Source of the DNA: Candidatus Binatia bacterium
GTDB lineage: Bacteria > Desulfobacterota_B > Binatia > UBA9968 > JAJDTQ01
Direction of reading: 5' to 3'
DNA length: 47,171 nt
Assembly: GCA_022827045.1 (NCBI GenBank)
Contig: JAJDTQ010000028.1
Location: 1 to 47,171 of the forward strand
Below, one piece after another: positions 25,134-33,642 of this stretch (positions are counted from its first letter, which is position 1; each line of letters opens with the position of its first letter). The position numbers and the translations under genes are program-made. The notes beneath the pieces are model-generated. The model was not told where the DNA came from. It was given only the letters and a program-made list of their open reading frames with translations, and did no database searches.

Positions 25134-25997
25134 ATGACCATCAAGGAGATCAATACGTATTCCTTCATCGGCAACCTGGGGGGCCAGGAGCCCGAGCGCG
25201 AGTGGAAGGAAATCGACGAGGACAGGGACGTCATCAACTGCACGGAGACGTTCGAGCGCCCGTGCCTGTTGCTGAAACCCCTGAGCGTGTTGATGACGGC
25301 TCTTCCGGGCGAGAACGGCGACGAGCGGCGTCTCCCGGTCCTGTCCAATGACGACGTCAGCATCGAGCTGGTAACCGGCGTCTCCGCCGAGCCCGCCGCG
25401 GCTTCGCGCGACAGTCACTCGGTGTGCGTCCAGGTGGGCGGCTCGGGCGCCGTGCCTACGGCGAAAGGGGACTTCGACCTGGTTCAGGGGGACTTGTTGG
25501 CGCTACCTCCGGGCGTGGCGCGCGCCAGTTCCGCGGGCGGCACCCGGCTGGTCGTGTACACCCGCAAGCCCCTGCACGTGGCCAAGGGCTACCCCGCCGA
25601 GGACGACCGCACCACCGCGGCGGAGTGCCTGCTGCTCAAGCCCTCGGAGGTGCTGGACCAGGTGGACGAGGGGCCGTCGGGGGGCCAGCATTTCGAGCTC
25701 ATCGAGAACGAGGACCTGATGGTGGAGATGACCGTGCGGGCCGACTCCCAGCGCATCTACCACCGGGGTTTCAACCAGGACGAGGTGGCGTTCCAGTTGA
25801 CCGGCCAGCGCGCCACGCGCACCACCCAGGGCGAGTTCGTGCTCGACACCGGCGACATGCTGTGGATCCCGCCTGGATGCTCCCACCGGAACATCGGCGA
25901 GATGCTCACCACGCGCATCATCCTCTACACCCGGAACCCGCTGACCCTGTCGCAGGAATACACCAGCCGCGCGGAACAGGTGGCCGAGGTCCTATAG
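25134..25997 (+). CDS. Bicupin protein of unknown substrate
   Basis: 287 residues with two cupin-like halves. The N-terminal half ('DSHSVCVQVGGSGAVPTAKGDFDLVQGDLLALPPGVARAS' in parts) lacks obvious metal His residues. The C-terminal half ('IYHRGFNQDEVAFQLTGQRATRTTQGEFVLDTGDMLWIPPGCSHRNIGE' in parts) keeps His, Glu/Gln and His at metal-ligand positions. GGGAGGA precedes the ATG. It follows the larger bicupin by 87 bp holding a palindromic repeat and is likely co-transcribed. It ends 6 bp from the convergent permease gene. May be an accessory dioxygenase or isomerase of the same pathway; the reaction is not recognisable. Confidence 0.75.
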   Translation: MTIKEINTYSFIGNLGGQEPEREWKEIDEDRDVINCTETFERPCLLLKPLSVLMTALPGENGDERRLPVLSNDDVSIELVTGVSAEPAAASRDSHSVCVQVGGSGAVPTAKGDFDLVQGDLLALPPGVARASSAGGTRLVVYTRKPLHVAKGYPAEDDRTTAAECLLLKPSEVLDQVDEGPSGGQHFELIENEDLMVEMTVRADSQRIYHRGFNQDEVAFQLTGQRATRTTQGEFVLDTGDMLWIPPGCSHRNIGEMLTTRIILYTRNPLTLSQEYTSRAEQVAEVL

Positions 25998-26003
25998 GCG
26001 GGT

Positions 26004-27749
26004 TCACGCGCCGCCCAGTTGCAGGGTCCGGCGACCGAAGAAGAAATACAGCATCACCAGCGGGACCATGAACGCCAACAGCAGCAGCGAGATCGCCGCC
26101 GCCACCGTGGACTCGCCGCGGGTGACGAAGTTCAGCACCAGCGTGGGCAGGGTCTGATTATCCTTGGCGGTCAGAAAGGCCGCCAGAGTCAGCTCCCGGT
26201 ACGACAGCAGCGCGATCCAGATCCAGGCGTAGAGCGTCGCGGGCGCCAGCAGCGGCACCAGGATGCTCCGCAGCACCCCGAAGGGCCCGAGTCCCGATAC
26301 ATAGGCGGCCTCGTCCAGCTCCTTGTGGATCTGCAGCAGGGCGTTGTTGTAGACGCGCGTGGGAAAGCTGATGCGGGCGATCACGAAGACCACCAGGATG
26401 ATGTAGACGGTGTTGTAGAAGGGGATCGATTCCGGAACCCAGAACAGCGCGATCACCAGGATGGCCACGGAGAAGATGAGGTTGGGCACCGCGTGGGGCA
26501 GGAATGCGATCATGTCCACCAGCCACGCGTAGCGGAACCCGGAACGGATGACCACCCAGGAAATCGCCAGGCCGACGAACATCAGGATCGTGGGCACGGT
26601 CAGCGTCAGAATCGCCGTGTTCTTGGTCGCCATCCAGAAGATGTCCCAGGGGATCTGACGGAAGTTCTCCAGCGACACGAAGGCCAGCGCCTGCATGGAG
26701 AACGGCTGGTAGTAGGGCATCAGCGACGCCCACACCAGAGCCAGGAACGGGAACACCACCCCCAGTGTCAGCTTGATGCCGATGAACGCCCAGCCCGCGA
26801 TCCACCACCGCCCGAGGGGGACAATGTTCGGGCGGTAGCTCTTGCCGGTGACCACCGTATAGCGGTGGGAGCGGCTGATCACCTTGAGGTACCACCAGCT
26901 CAGCAGCAGCCCCACCACGATCATCAGCACGCTGGCGGCGCCGACGATGCTGAAGTTTGGCGGCCCTTCCTGCGGGTCCGCCTCGTTAAAGACGAACGTG
27001 CTGAAGGTGAAGATCCGGTTCGCCATGCCGATGATGGCGGGGACGTCAAAGGAGGCGAGGCCGATGGTGCCGATGTAGATGCCCGCGGCCAGGATGCCCG
27101 GCCACATGAGCGGCAGCGTCACGTGCCATATGCGTTGTGAAAAGCTCAGCCCGTGGATCTGCGCGCTCTCCTCCAGGGCCGGGTCCATGGCGCGAAACGT
27201 CGCCGCGAGCATGATGAATGCCAGCGACGACAGACCCAGTCCCGAGATGAACCCCATCCCCGACACCGACACGATGTTGATGGGCGGGGAGTCAATGAAC
27301 GGGAGCAGGTCCATCAGCCAGTGGTTGACGGTGCCGATCCTCGGATGGAACATGAAGAGCCAGCCCAGGGCGCCGAAGGTGCCGGGGATGACCGCGCTGG
27401 CGGTCATCAGCGGAAATACCAGGCTCTTGCCGGGAAGGTCGGTGCGCTCGGCCAGCCACGCGATGGGCACGGCGAGGACCAGGGCGACAAACACCGTCAC
27501 TGCCGTGAAGACGGCGGTGTTGTAAAGTGCCCCGTAGACGAACGGATCCAGGTAAAGTTCACTGAAGTTATTGAGGGTATAGACCGAGGAATCCAGCGGA
27601 TCCTGGAACGCGATGTCCAGGATCACCGCCAACAGGACCAGGACCACCGACAGCACCGCGCCGGTGAACGCGATGAGCAGGAAGCGCGCGCCCAGGAAAC
27701 GCCCCAGGCGCGCGCCCGCAACTCTTTCCGCCGTTAAGGTGGTGTCCAC
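26004..27749 (-). CDS. ABC transporter permease, fused two-domain (FbpB type), second system
   Basis: 581 residues with about twelve hydrophobic helices and two MetI domains (about 75-270 and 360-575). EAA loops: 'LEESAQIHGLSFSQRIWHVTL' in part near residue 205 and 'ELDEAAYVSGLGPFGVLRSI' near 475. GTG start. It lies 52 bp downstream of a binding-protein gene in the same direction and forms the second FbpA/FbpB-type pair of the window, again without a local ATPase. Homologous overall to the permease at 11031-12806 but clearly diverged. Substrate unknown. Confidence 0.9.
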   Translation of the reverse strand: MDTTLTAERVAGARLGRFLGARFLLIAFTGAVLSVVLVLLAVILDIAFQDPLDSSVYTLNNFSELYLDPFVYGALYNTAVFTAVTVFVALVLAVPIAWLAERTDLPGKSLVFPLMTASAVIPGTFGALGWLFMFHPRIGTVNHWLMDLLPFIDSPPINIVSVSGMGFISGLGLSSLAFIMLAATFRAMDPALEESAQIHGLSFSQRIWHVTLPLMWPGILAAGIYIGTIGLASFDVPAIIGMANRIFTFSTFVFNEADPQEGPPNFSIVGAASVLMIVVGLLLSWWYLKVISRSHRYTVVTGKSYRPNIVPLGRWWIAGWAFIGIKLTLGVVFPFLALVWASLMPYYQPFSMQALAFVSLENFRQIPWDIFWMATKNTAILTLTVPTILMFVGLAISWVVIRSGFRYAWLVDMIAFLPHAVPNLIFSVAILVIALFWVPESIPFYNTVYIILVVFVIARISFPTRVYNNALLQIHKELDEAAYVSGLGPFGVLRSILVPLLAPATLYAWIWIALLSYRELTLAAFLTAKDNQTLPTLVLNFVTRGESTVAAAISLLLLAFMVPLVMLYFFFGRRTLQLGGA

Positions 27750-27801
27750 GACCCCGGTCTCATGGCGGTGCAGGGCCGCACCGATGCGGTCATTCTCCGG
27801 C

Positions 27802-28926
27802 CTACTTCTTCTGACCTACCAGGATCTTCTTGTACTCGCTCTTCCACTTCTCCACTTGCGGCTTGACCTTCATGTAGGTCGGGATGCTGATGTACGGCGG
27901 CGCCACGCCCCGATCCCGCAGGTCCTTGGCGATCTTGTACATGGTGTTTCCGGGATAGTAGCTCGTATCCGCCACCTCCCACTTCCGGTTGAGCGCCTGT
28001 CCCTCCGGCGTCTGCATGAACACCATGAAGAGCTTTGCCGTGTTGGGATACTTCGCCTGCTTCAGCAGCCCCATGTAGGAGTGGGTGAGGTTGCTGGTCT
28101 CCTCGATGTAGGCCATACCCAACGGCGCGCCCTTGGCCTGCCCCTTCCAGACGTTGTTGGCGCTGCACATCATCGCCAGCCCGACGAACTCGCCGCTGGC
28201 GATACGGTTCTCGTCGCCGCAGCCGATGAGGCCGACGATGTGTCCCTTCTTGACCATCTCCGACAGCAGGCCGCGGATGCGCTTTGCCTTCTCCTCGTCA
28301 AAGGTACCCTGCTCGCTCACGCTCGCGCGATCCCATACCGCGGCGTAGGGGGTGCCGGCCAGCTTGCCCTTCCAGAAGGGATCCAGCAGGTCCTCGAGCT
28401 TCTGAGGCACCTTGTCCTTGGGCACCAGCCGCGTGTTGTAGGCGAAGCCGCCGATGCGGGTGTGCTCGGGGATGGCCCCGCCTCCCGGGACGATGACGTC
28501 CGCGGGCAGGCGCGGATAGAGATCCCGCCAGTTCTTCACCTCCGCCAGCATGTTGGCCTTGAGGAGCCGGGGGATGGTGGACTGGGTCCCGTTGAACACG
28601 TCCGTCGATGGTTGCCGGCCCGCCTTGGCTTCCTTCATCAGCCGGGCCGCGAAGCGGTTCTGGTTGGGAAAGTCGACGTACTCCCACTTCACGTCGACGC
28701 CGTACATTTTCTTCATCGCCGCGACGACTTCCTTCCTCGCCCGGACGTCGTCGATGATGGCGTGGGCGATGAGTGTCCCGCCCTCGGCCTTGGCCGCCTT
28801 GATCAACCCGTCGAGCGCGGCGGTCCGGTCGGCCGCCGTAGCCGGTCCCGAGCCGGCCGCAGCGGCGAAGCAAAGCAGCGCCGCAACAAGCAACGCTTTC
28901 CTGAATCCCTGGCGTGAGTCTCTCAT
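27802..28926 (-). CDS. ABC transporter substrate-binding protein, second system
   Basis: 374 residues. Signal peptide MRDSRQGFRKALLVAALLCF, cleaved near GPATA. Mature blocks typical of iron/thiamine/polyamine-type binding proteins: 'LIKAAKAEGGTLIAHAIIDDV', 'KEAKAGRQPSTDVFNGTQSTIPRL' in part, 'GFAYNTRLVPKDKVPQKLEDLLDPFWKGKLAG' in part, 'LLKQAKYPNTAKLFMVFMQTPEGQ'. Start chosen because AAGGAGGAG lies 6 nt upstream; a longer frame lacks this. It delivers ligand to the permease encoded next. The cluster of catabolic enzymes around it suggests an organic ligand rather than iron; inference only. Confidence 0.88.
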   Translation of the reverse strand: MRDSRQGFRKALLVAALLCFAAAAGSGPATAADRTAALDGLIKAAKAEGGTLIAHAIIDDVRARKEVVAAMKKMYGVDVKWEYVDFPNQNRFAARLMKEAKAGRQPSTDVFNGTQSTIPRLLKANMLAEVKNWRDLYPRLPADVIVPGGGAIPEHTRIGGFAYNTRLVPKDKVPQKLEDLLDPFWKGKLAGTPYAAVWDRASVSEQGTFDEEKAKRIRGLLSEMVKKGHIVGLIGCGDENRIASGEFVGLAMMCSANNVWKGQAKGAPLGMAYIEETSNLTHSYMGLLKQAKYPNTAKLFMVFMQTPEGQALNRKWEVADTSYYPGNTMYKIAKDLRDRGVAPPYISIPTYMKVKPQVEKWKSEYKKILVGQKK

Positions 28927-29038
28927 GGCTCTCCTCCTTTGGTCGCGGGCCGCCACCCCCATTCCGAGGTAACAGCCGCAGTGAGTTCAAGGCACCAGTT
29001 CAATCTCCGAAGCACCGGCTCATCTTCGAAGCGCCGGC

Positions 29039-29980
29039 TCAATCCAGCACGATGGCCTGTCCACGCCCCTTTCTCGCGGCTTCTTCGTACGCGAAGTTCG
29101 CCAACGCCAGGTCACTGTACCCTCCCTGGGACTCCCGGAAAACCGCAATGCCGCCTTCCAGACCCGGCGGCGGCCCTTCGCGGGCCACGAGGTCGCCCAG
29201 TTCCATGACACCCTCCCAGTCAATCCGCTTTTCTCGCGACAGCCGAATGAGCGGCTGGTCGAGTTGCGTGTCGTAGTAGCCCAGCTCATGGGTCTTGCTC
29301 GATACCACGATCAGCGCCGCCCGCAGGTAGGTTTCGTCGTCGAACTCGTTGGGACGGCCGCAGCCGAAGACGGGCAGGCCCGGAGGCAGCCACTCACCGC
29401 GCAGAGCCGGCTCGGGAGAATTGGTGCTCACGAGAACCATCTCTGCCCCGGCCAGGGCCTCACGCGGGTCGGAGACAGCCACGACCTCGAGGCCGAAGTC
29501 GTCGGACGCGCGCCGGGCGAACGCTTCCCGCCGCCCGACGCTGCGGCTGTAGACACGGACATGCTCGATGGGCCGCAGTCCCGTGGCCGCCTGGAGCAGG
29601 GTAGGGGCGAGCCGCCCGCTGCCGATGAGCGCCGCGGTCTTGACCCGCGGTCCGGTCAGGCGGTCCAGCGCCAGGCCCACCGTCGCCGCGATCCTCAGTT
29701 CGCTGAAGGGATAGTTCATGATGGAGAGGAGCCTGCCGGAAGTCATTTCGTAGACCAGCGCCAAGGCGTCCCCGCCCGTAGGACTGAGGCGGACCCCTAC
29801 TCGGTCAGGACGGTCCAGAGCCCCGGCCACCAGCCGGATACCGCGGTCCATGAGACGCAAGGGTGGAATCGCCTTCACCTGACCGTTGGCCTGATCGACA
29901 TAGATCTCTTCCAGGACCGCCATGGCGGTCTCGAGGTCCATCAGGTCCTCCACCTCGGAGCTTGTCAGCAGAACCGTCAT
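29039..29980 (-). CDS. Ornithine cyclodeaminase / mu-crystallin family protein
   Basis: 313 residues, the usual family length. The Rossmann loop 'TAALIGSGRLAPTLLQAATGL' binds NAD(P)H; 'YEMTSGRLLSIMNYPFSELRIAATVGLALDRLTG' in part is the family's dimer and active-site region. The conserved Lys of the 'GVK' strand reads Arg ('VGVRLSPTGG'), so ornithine deamination is less likely than ketimine or opine-type reduction, or a changed activity. The ATG has only a weak ribosome site. Neighbours are the second ABC system and a luciferase-like monooxygenase. Substrate not predicted. Confidence 0.82.
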   Translation of the reverse strand: MTVLLTSSEVEDLMDLETAMAVLEEIYVDQANGQVKAIPPLRLMDRGIRLVAGALDRPDRVGVRLSPTGGDALALVYEMTSGRLLSIMNYPFSELRIAATVGLALDRLTGPRVKTAALIGSGRLAPTLLQAATGLRPIEHVRVYSRSVGRREAFARRASDDFGLEVVAVSDPREALAGAEMVLVSTNSPEPALRGEWLPPGLPVFGCGRPNEFDDETYLRAALIVVSSKTHELGYYDTQLDQPLIRLSREKRIDWEGVMELGDLVAREGPPPGLEGGIAVFRESQGGYSDLALANFAYEEAARKGRGQAIVLD

Positions 29981-30047
29981 GAGCTGCTGCTTCTAGTGTC
30001 TTGCGTCACGAATACGCTTGTGAATCCGCGGTCCTCTCATCTCCGTT

Positions 30048-30105
30048 CGTCCTGAACCCTTCCACATGGCCCAGGACAGGCGTAGCGTAGCGAAGTCGAA
30101 GGACG
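30048..30105. repeat. Degenerate CGTCCT/AGGACG dispersed repeat
   Basis: CGTCCTGAA at the left and TCGAAGGACG at the right bracket a sequence including GGCGTAGCGTAGCGAAGTC. It resembles the common intergenic 'GTCCTTCGACTTCGCTACGC' family of environmental genomes, here imperfect. It lies in the 161-bp gap 29981-30141, which also holds AGTGTCTTGCGTCACG near 29995, similar to the outer end of the fold-back repeat at 8666. Confidence 0.4.
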
Positions 30106-30141
30106 CCTTGTCGCTGTTCCGTCCCATTTCCATCCGCTCCT

Positions 30142-31089
30142 TCACGCTAGGCGCGGGCTCAGTTCCTCGAAGATCAGCCGCGCCTGTTCCGCCGGGTCGT
30201 CCGCCGCCACCCGAATGATCAGCGCCGTGAGGCCCGACCGCACATATCCCCGAAGCCGGTCGGCGCATTCATCAGGTGTTCCGAAAATGGTCAGGTGGTA
30301 CTCGAGCCTCGCCCTGGGCTGGCGGAAGAAAGCCTCCATCCAGGCCCAGCCGTCGTCGCGCGCGGCGTCCCCGTTTCGGTCCATGCGCAACGTCGCGTAG
30401 AGGGCGGATGCGCCGACGGCGCCCGCCCGGCCGGACGACGCGGCGTACCCGTCGATCTTGCGGCGGTTGGCGCTGAACTCCTCCAGGGACGAAACCAGGG
30501 TCACCCACCCGTCTCCGAGCCTGCCGACGCGTTTGAAACCGGTCTCGTTGCGGTCGGCCGCGATCCAGATGGGTATTCCAGGCTGTTGCACCGGCTTGGG
30601 CAGGACGCCGATCTCGTCGAAGCGGAAGTACTTTCCCTCATAGGCAAAGGACTCTTCCGTCCAGAGCCGTCGCATCAGCGCGATCGTCTCGCTTAAACGG
30701 CCCGCCTTCTCGCCGGGCGGCACGCCGCACGCCTCGAACTGACGCTGGATGTAATCGCGCGTCGGCCCCACGCTTACCGCGAGTATCACGCGTCCTTGGG
30801 AGATCACGTCCACGGTTGCCAGGGTGTGGGCCAGGAGCACGGGATTGCGCAGCGCTCCGAGAAAGGGCACCGCGCCAAGCCGTATCCGCTCGGTTTTGCA
30901 CGCCAGGGCGGCCATGGTGGTGAGAGCATCGCCCCGCGCCCGATTGAGGATCGTCACGCTGTCGCCCAGCCAGATGTGGTCGAAGCCGGCCTCCTCGGCT
31001 GCCTCCGCCTGCCTCCAGAGCGTGTCGAAGGAGGCCGTACCTTCGTTCCGGATGAGGTCGCGCGTGTGCAGCAGCAGGCCGAATTCCAT
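30142..31089 (-). CDS. LLM-class flavin-dependent oxidoreductase, second copy
   Basis: 315 residues. Family blocks: 'AEAAEEAGFDHIWLGDSV', 'IRLGAVPFLGALRNPVLLAHTLATVDVISQGRVILAVSVG' in part, 'KPVQQPGIPIWIAADRN', 'RVGRLGDGWVT' and 'GTPDECADRLRGYVRSGLTALI'. It resembles F420- or FMN-dependent TIM-barrel oxidoreductases and is only distantly like the copy at 3475-4509. ATG start. Placed between the cyclodeaminase-like and M24 genes, all minus strand with short gaps, so it probably belongs to that catabolic run. Cofactor and substrate undetermined. Confidence 0.87.
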   Translation of the reverse strand: MEFGLLLHTRDLIRNEGTASFDTLWRQAEAAEEAGFDHIWLGDSVTILNRARGDALTTMAALACKTERIRLGAVPFLGALRNPVLLAHTLATVDVISQGRVILAVSVGPTRDYIQRQFEACGVPPGEKAGRLSETIALMRRLWTEESFAYEGKYFRFDEIGVLPKPVQQPGIPIWIAADRNETGFKRVGRLGDGWVTLVSSLEEFSANRRKIDGYAASSGRAGAVGASALYATLRMDRNGDAARDDGWAWMEAFFRQPRARLEYHLTIFGTPDECADRLRGYVRSGLTALIIRVAADDPAEQARLIFEELSPRLA

Positions 31090-31117
31090 GAGACTCGTGG
31101 GCTGTCGTTACGGGCCG

Positions 31118-32314
31118 CTAGGACACGGTGATCAGCTCCAGCTTGCTGGACCCCAGCCGCCGGGCGCCGTCCTCGGTCACCACGACGGTGTCGCCGATGC
31201 TTGCATGGTCCTTGCCCTCGGTCATGCGGATGCGCGGTTTCAGGATGAACACCATGCCGGCGGCGAGTTGGATCCTCTGGAACCGCTCCACGTCGGCGTC
31301 GCCCATGAGGGCCGGTCCGTCGTCACCCAATCCGCGGGCGTGCATCATCGGGTGGCTCCACATGTACTTGCCGTCGCCGTGTTCCTCGACCGTCTTCATG
31401 TACGTATCGAACAGCGTCCCGAACGTGACCCCCGGCTTCATGGCGCCGAGGATCGCGTCGAAGCATGCGCAGGAAATGTCCATCAGCTCGCGGAATGTCG
31501 TGTCGGGCTCGCCCAGCAGCATGGGGCGCACCGCCTGCGCCGCATAACCGGCGTACTTGGCCTCGATCTCGTTGACGATGCGGTCGCCACGCTGGATGAC
31601 CCGGTTGGTGGGGACAAAGGAGCTCTGGTTCTGCCCGGGTCCCGAGCCCAGGAAGAAGAGCGTCGGCAGCTCACCGCCGTTGCGTAGCATCACGTGGGCC
31701 ATGTCCGCGTAGAGTTCCTTCTCGGACACGCCCTCCCGTGCGCCTTCGGTCATGACTTCGATCATGCGCTCGATGATCTCCATGGAGCGCTCCATGCAGC
31801 CGATCTCTTCGGCGCTCTTGATGGCACGGACCTCCTGCATGAGGCTCGTGGCGTTGACCAGCTCGGCGTCGGGAAACGCCTGCCGCAGCGCCTCCACCGT
31901 GGTGTGGGCAACGATGCCGTCCGGTGTGCGGATCAGGCCCGAGAGGCCGGAGATGCCCAGGCGGCCGTTCTTGAAGCCCAGCTCCCGCAGCCGCGACACC
32001 GCGTCCTCGGCCCAGCGGTTGCGTCCGTCCCTCACGTCCTCGACCCAGTCCTGCACCCGCTTCCACCAATTCGCGCGATTGAACACGTACGCGGTCAGCG
32101 GCCCTTCGGCCGGAAAGACCGTGAACACCTCCGTGGCGAACCCGCCGATGCCCGTCACGTAGCGGGAGTCCGCCATGACCTGCTCCCAGCGGCTGGTGTT
32201 GGCCGGCAGCAGCAGCACGTCCAGCCCCGCCGCGGCCATCTTCTCTCGCACGAGCTTGTGCCGGCGGTCCCGTTCGGCAAGGGAGAGGGAAGGAATCAGT
32301 TCGGTTTCAGCCAT
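31118..32314 (-). CDS. M24 'pita-bread' protein, creatinase-like, lacking metal ligands
   Basis: 398 residues: an N-terminal creatinase/prolidase-N domain (about 15-155, 'RRHKLVREKMAAAGLDVLLL') and a C-terminal M24 domain (about 165-390). The five usual metal ligands are not in place. The strand normally carrying Asp reads 'IVNEIEAKYAGYAAQAVRP', the EPG motif reads 'VFILKPRI', and the last Glu strand reads 'ASIGDTVVVT'. His remains in 'SHPMMHARGLG'. Metal-free M24 enzymes such as creatinase hydrolyse C-N bonds without metal, so an amidinohydrolase-like role fits better than Xaa-Pro peptidase. This agrees with the hydantoinase context, but the substrate is not known. Confidence 0.82.
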   Translation of the reverse strand: MAETELIPSLSLAERDRRHKLVREKMAAAGLDVLLLPANTSRWEQVMADSRYVTGIGGFATEVFTVFPAEGPLTAYVFNRANWWKRVQDWVEDVRDGRNRWAEDAVSRLRELGFKNGRLGISGLSGLIRTPDGIVAHTTVEALRQAFPDAELVNATSLMQEVRAIKSAEEIGCMERSMEIIERMIEVMTEGAREGVSEKELYADMAHVMLRNGGELPTLFFLGSGPGQNQSSFVPTNRVIQRGDRIVNEIEAKYAGYAAQAVRPMLLGEPDTTFRELMDISCACFDAILGAMKPGVTFGTLFDTYMKTVEEHGDGKYMWSHPMMHARGLGDDGPALMGDADVERFQRIQLAAGMVFILKPRIRMTEGKDHASIGDTVVVTEDGARRLGSSKLELITVS

Positions 32315-32396
32315 GGTTTCGCTCTTTCGATTCGCGGGTTTCCTGGATGCCGTCTGCCGTCTTTGGAAGCGGATTATAGGCGCCTTGGAGTACCTG

Positions 32397-33488
32397 TCAA
32401 CCGCGTCTCGGGTTCGCCGCCTCCCTGGCCTTGGCTTCGGCCAGCGCGGGCAACTCCTCGAAGGAGACCGCTTCCACCTCGAATGCAGTGCCGGCCCGCG
32501 GACCCGAGGAGTCCGCCTGGGGGTGCATGGGGTGCCGGAAATAGAAGACGTAGCGGAGGAAGCCCTCGCCGCCCGTGATGCGGTGGGCGATGCCCCGGGG
32601 CACGTAGCCCATCTCTCCCGGATCCAACTCGTGGACGCCCCATTCGGTGTCGTTGGTGGCGTGCCCGCGGAACTGGAACCAGATCTCGTCGTCGTCCATG
32701 CCCCGGTGGAAGCCGTTCTGCTGTCCTATGGTGTTGTAGGTGTCCGTGCGGAAGTCCTCGCTCTCGTACTGCTGCGGGCCCGGCCCGCCCCCCTTGCCGG
32801 TCATTCCGGTGAAGTAGTCGAACACGCGCATCACCGTGACCTCCCGGCTCTTGCCGCGCTCGAAGGTGACGCAGCCCACGAGGCTGGCGTGGTCGCGCTC
32901 GATGACGATGGGCTCCAGCGCAGGGTCCCAGAAATCCGTGACTTCCAGAATCCGGCCCTTGCGCGGCGGGATGGCGACGGCATGCGGTTCGGGCGGCTCC
33001 CCGGCCGCGCGGGCGCGGAACTCCGTCTGCGTCAGCGGGTTCTCGGGGTCGAGGGTCGTGCGCACCGGCTTGTGCGCCTTGACCACCAGTTGGCGGCAGC
33101 CCGGCGCCCCGATCATCCGGTACGACACCCCCGCGGGCACGTGCATCGAGTGGCCCGGCGACAAACGGAACTCGCCGAACTCGGTCTCCGCCGCGCCGTT
33201 CCCGGTGAACTGGAACACGAGCACGTCGTAGTCCGCCGGGCGGTGGAAGACGGGTTCCGGACCGTCGAGCACATGCGCTTCGATGATGCCGTCCTGCCCC
33301 TGCCACAGCACCGGCGGTTTCACGCCCGGCCGGTTCGTGGTCCCGTTCACCAGGTCGAACGGCTTGATGCGCGGCATGGGGCGACCGCCGCTCCGCTGTG
33401 TGCCGATCAGCTCGTCCTCGTCCCGCTTGAACCAGATGGGCCGGGGGGAGTCCCAGTGCGTCATGAATTCAAAGAACTGATTACCCAT
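32397..33488 (-). CDS. Bicupin, homogentisate-dioxygenase-like, paralogue
   Basis: 363 residues, two cupin barrels at about 70-155 and 225-325. The first has 'EPVFHRPADYDVLVFQFTGNGAAETEFGEFRLSPGHSMHVPAGVSYRM' in parts; the second has 'QNGFHRGMDDDEIWFQFRGHA', 'ELDPGEMGYVPRGIAHRI'. His, Glu and His ligands are clear in the second barrel. It shares layout and several motifs with 23913-25046 (for example 'TYN' before the second His and the 'GVHELDPGE'-like turn). The ribosome site is weak (AAAGGCG). Reads divergently from the Pht5-like gene across a 154-bp gap. Probably Fe(II)-dependent, ring-opening or otherwise oxidative. Confidence 0.82.
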   Translation of the reverse strand: MGNQFFEFMTHWDSPRPIWFKRDEDELIGTQRSGGRPMPRIKPFDLVNGTTNRPGVKPPVLWQGQDGIIEAHVLDGPEPVFHRPADYDVLVFQFTGNGAAETEFGEFRLSPGHSMHVPAGVSYRMIGAPGCRQLVVKAHKPVRTTLDPENPLTQTEFRARAAGEPPEPHAVAIPPRKGRILEVTDFWDPALEPIVIERDHASLVGCVTFERGKSREVTVMRVFDYFTGMTGKGGGPGPQQYESEDFRTDTYNTIGQQNGFHRGMDDDEIWFQFRGHATNDTEWGVHELDPGEMGYVPRGIAHRITGGEGFLRYVFYFRHPMHPQADSSGPRAGTAFEVEAVSFEELPALAEAKAREAANPRRG

Positions 33489-33642
33489 AAACAGGCGCCT
33501 TTCTTGGTCTTTTTGGTTGCCAGACGTGTCACTATCAACAACGGCCGGCGACCGTCAACCGTGTCTCGGACCCTGTCCGGCGCCCGCCAAGGGGGGAAGG
33601 GCGTATCTTGTGAGAGGCCGGTGCCTGGTGTATGAGTCCGCC

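Noticed and set aside
23844..25418. 524-codon minus-strand frame opposite the bicupin genes
   Set aside because: Shadow of the bicupins; composition is Val/His/Asp-rich with no domain.
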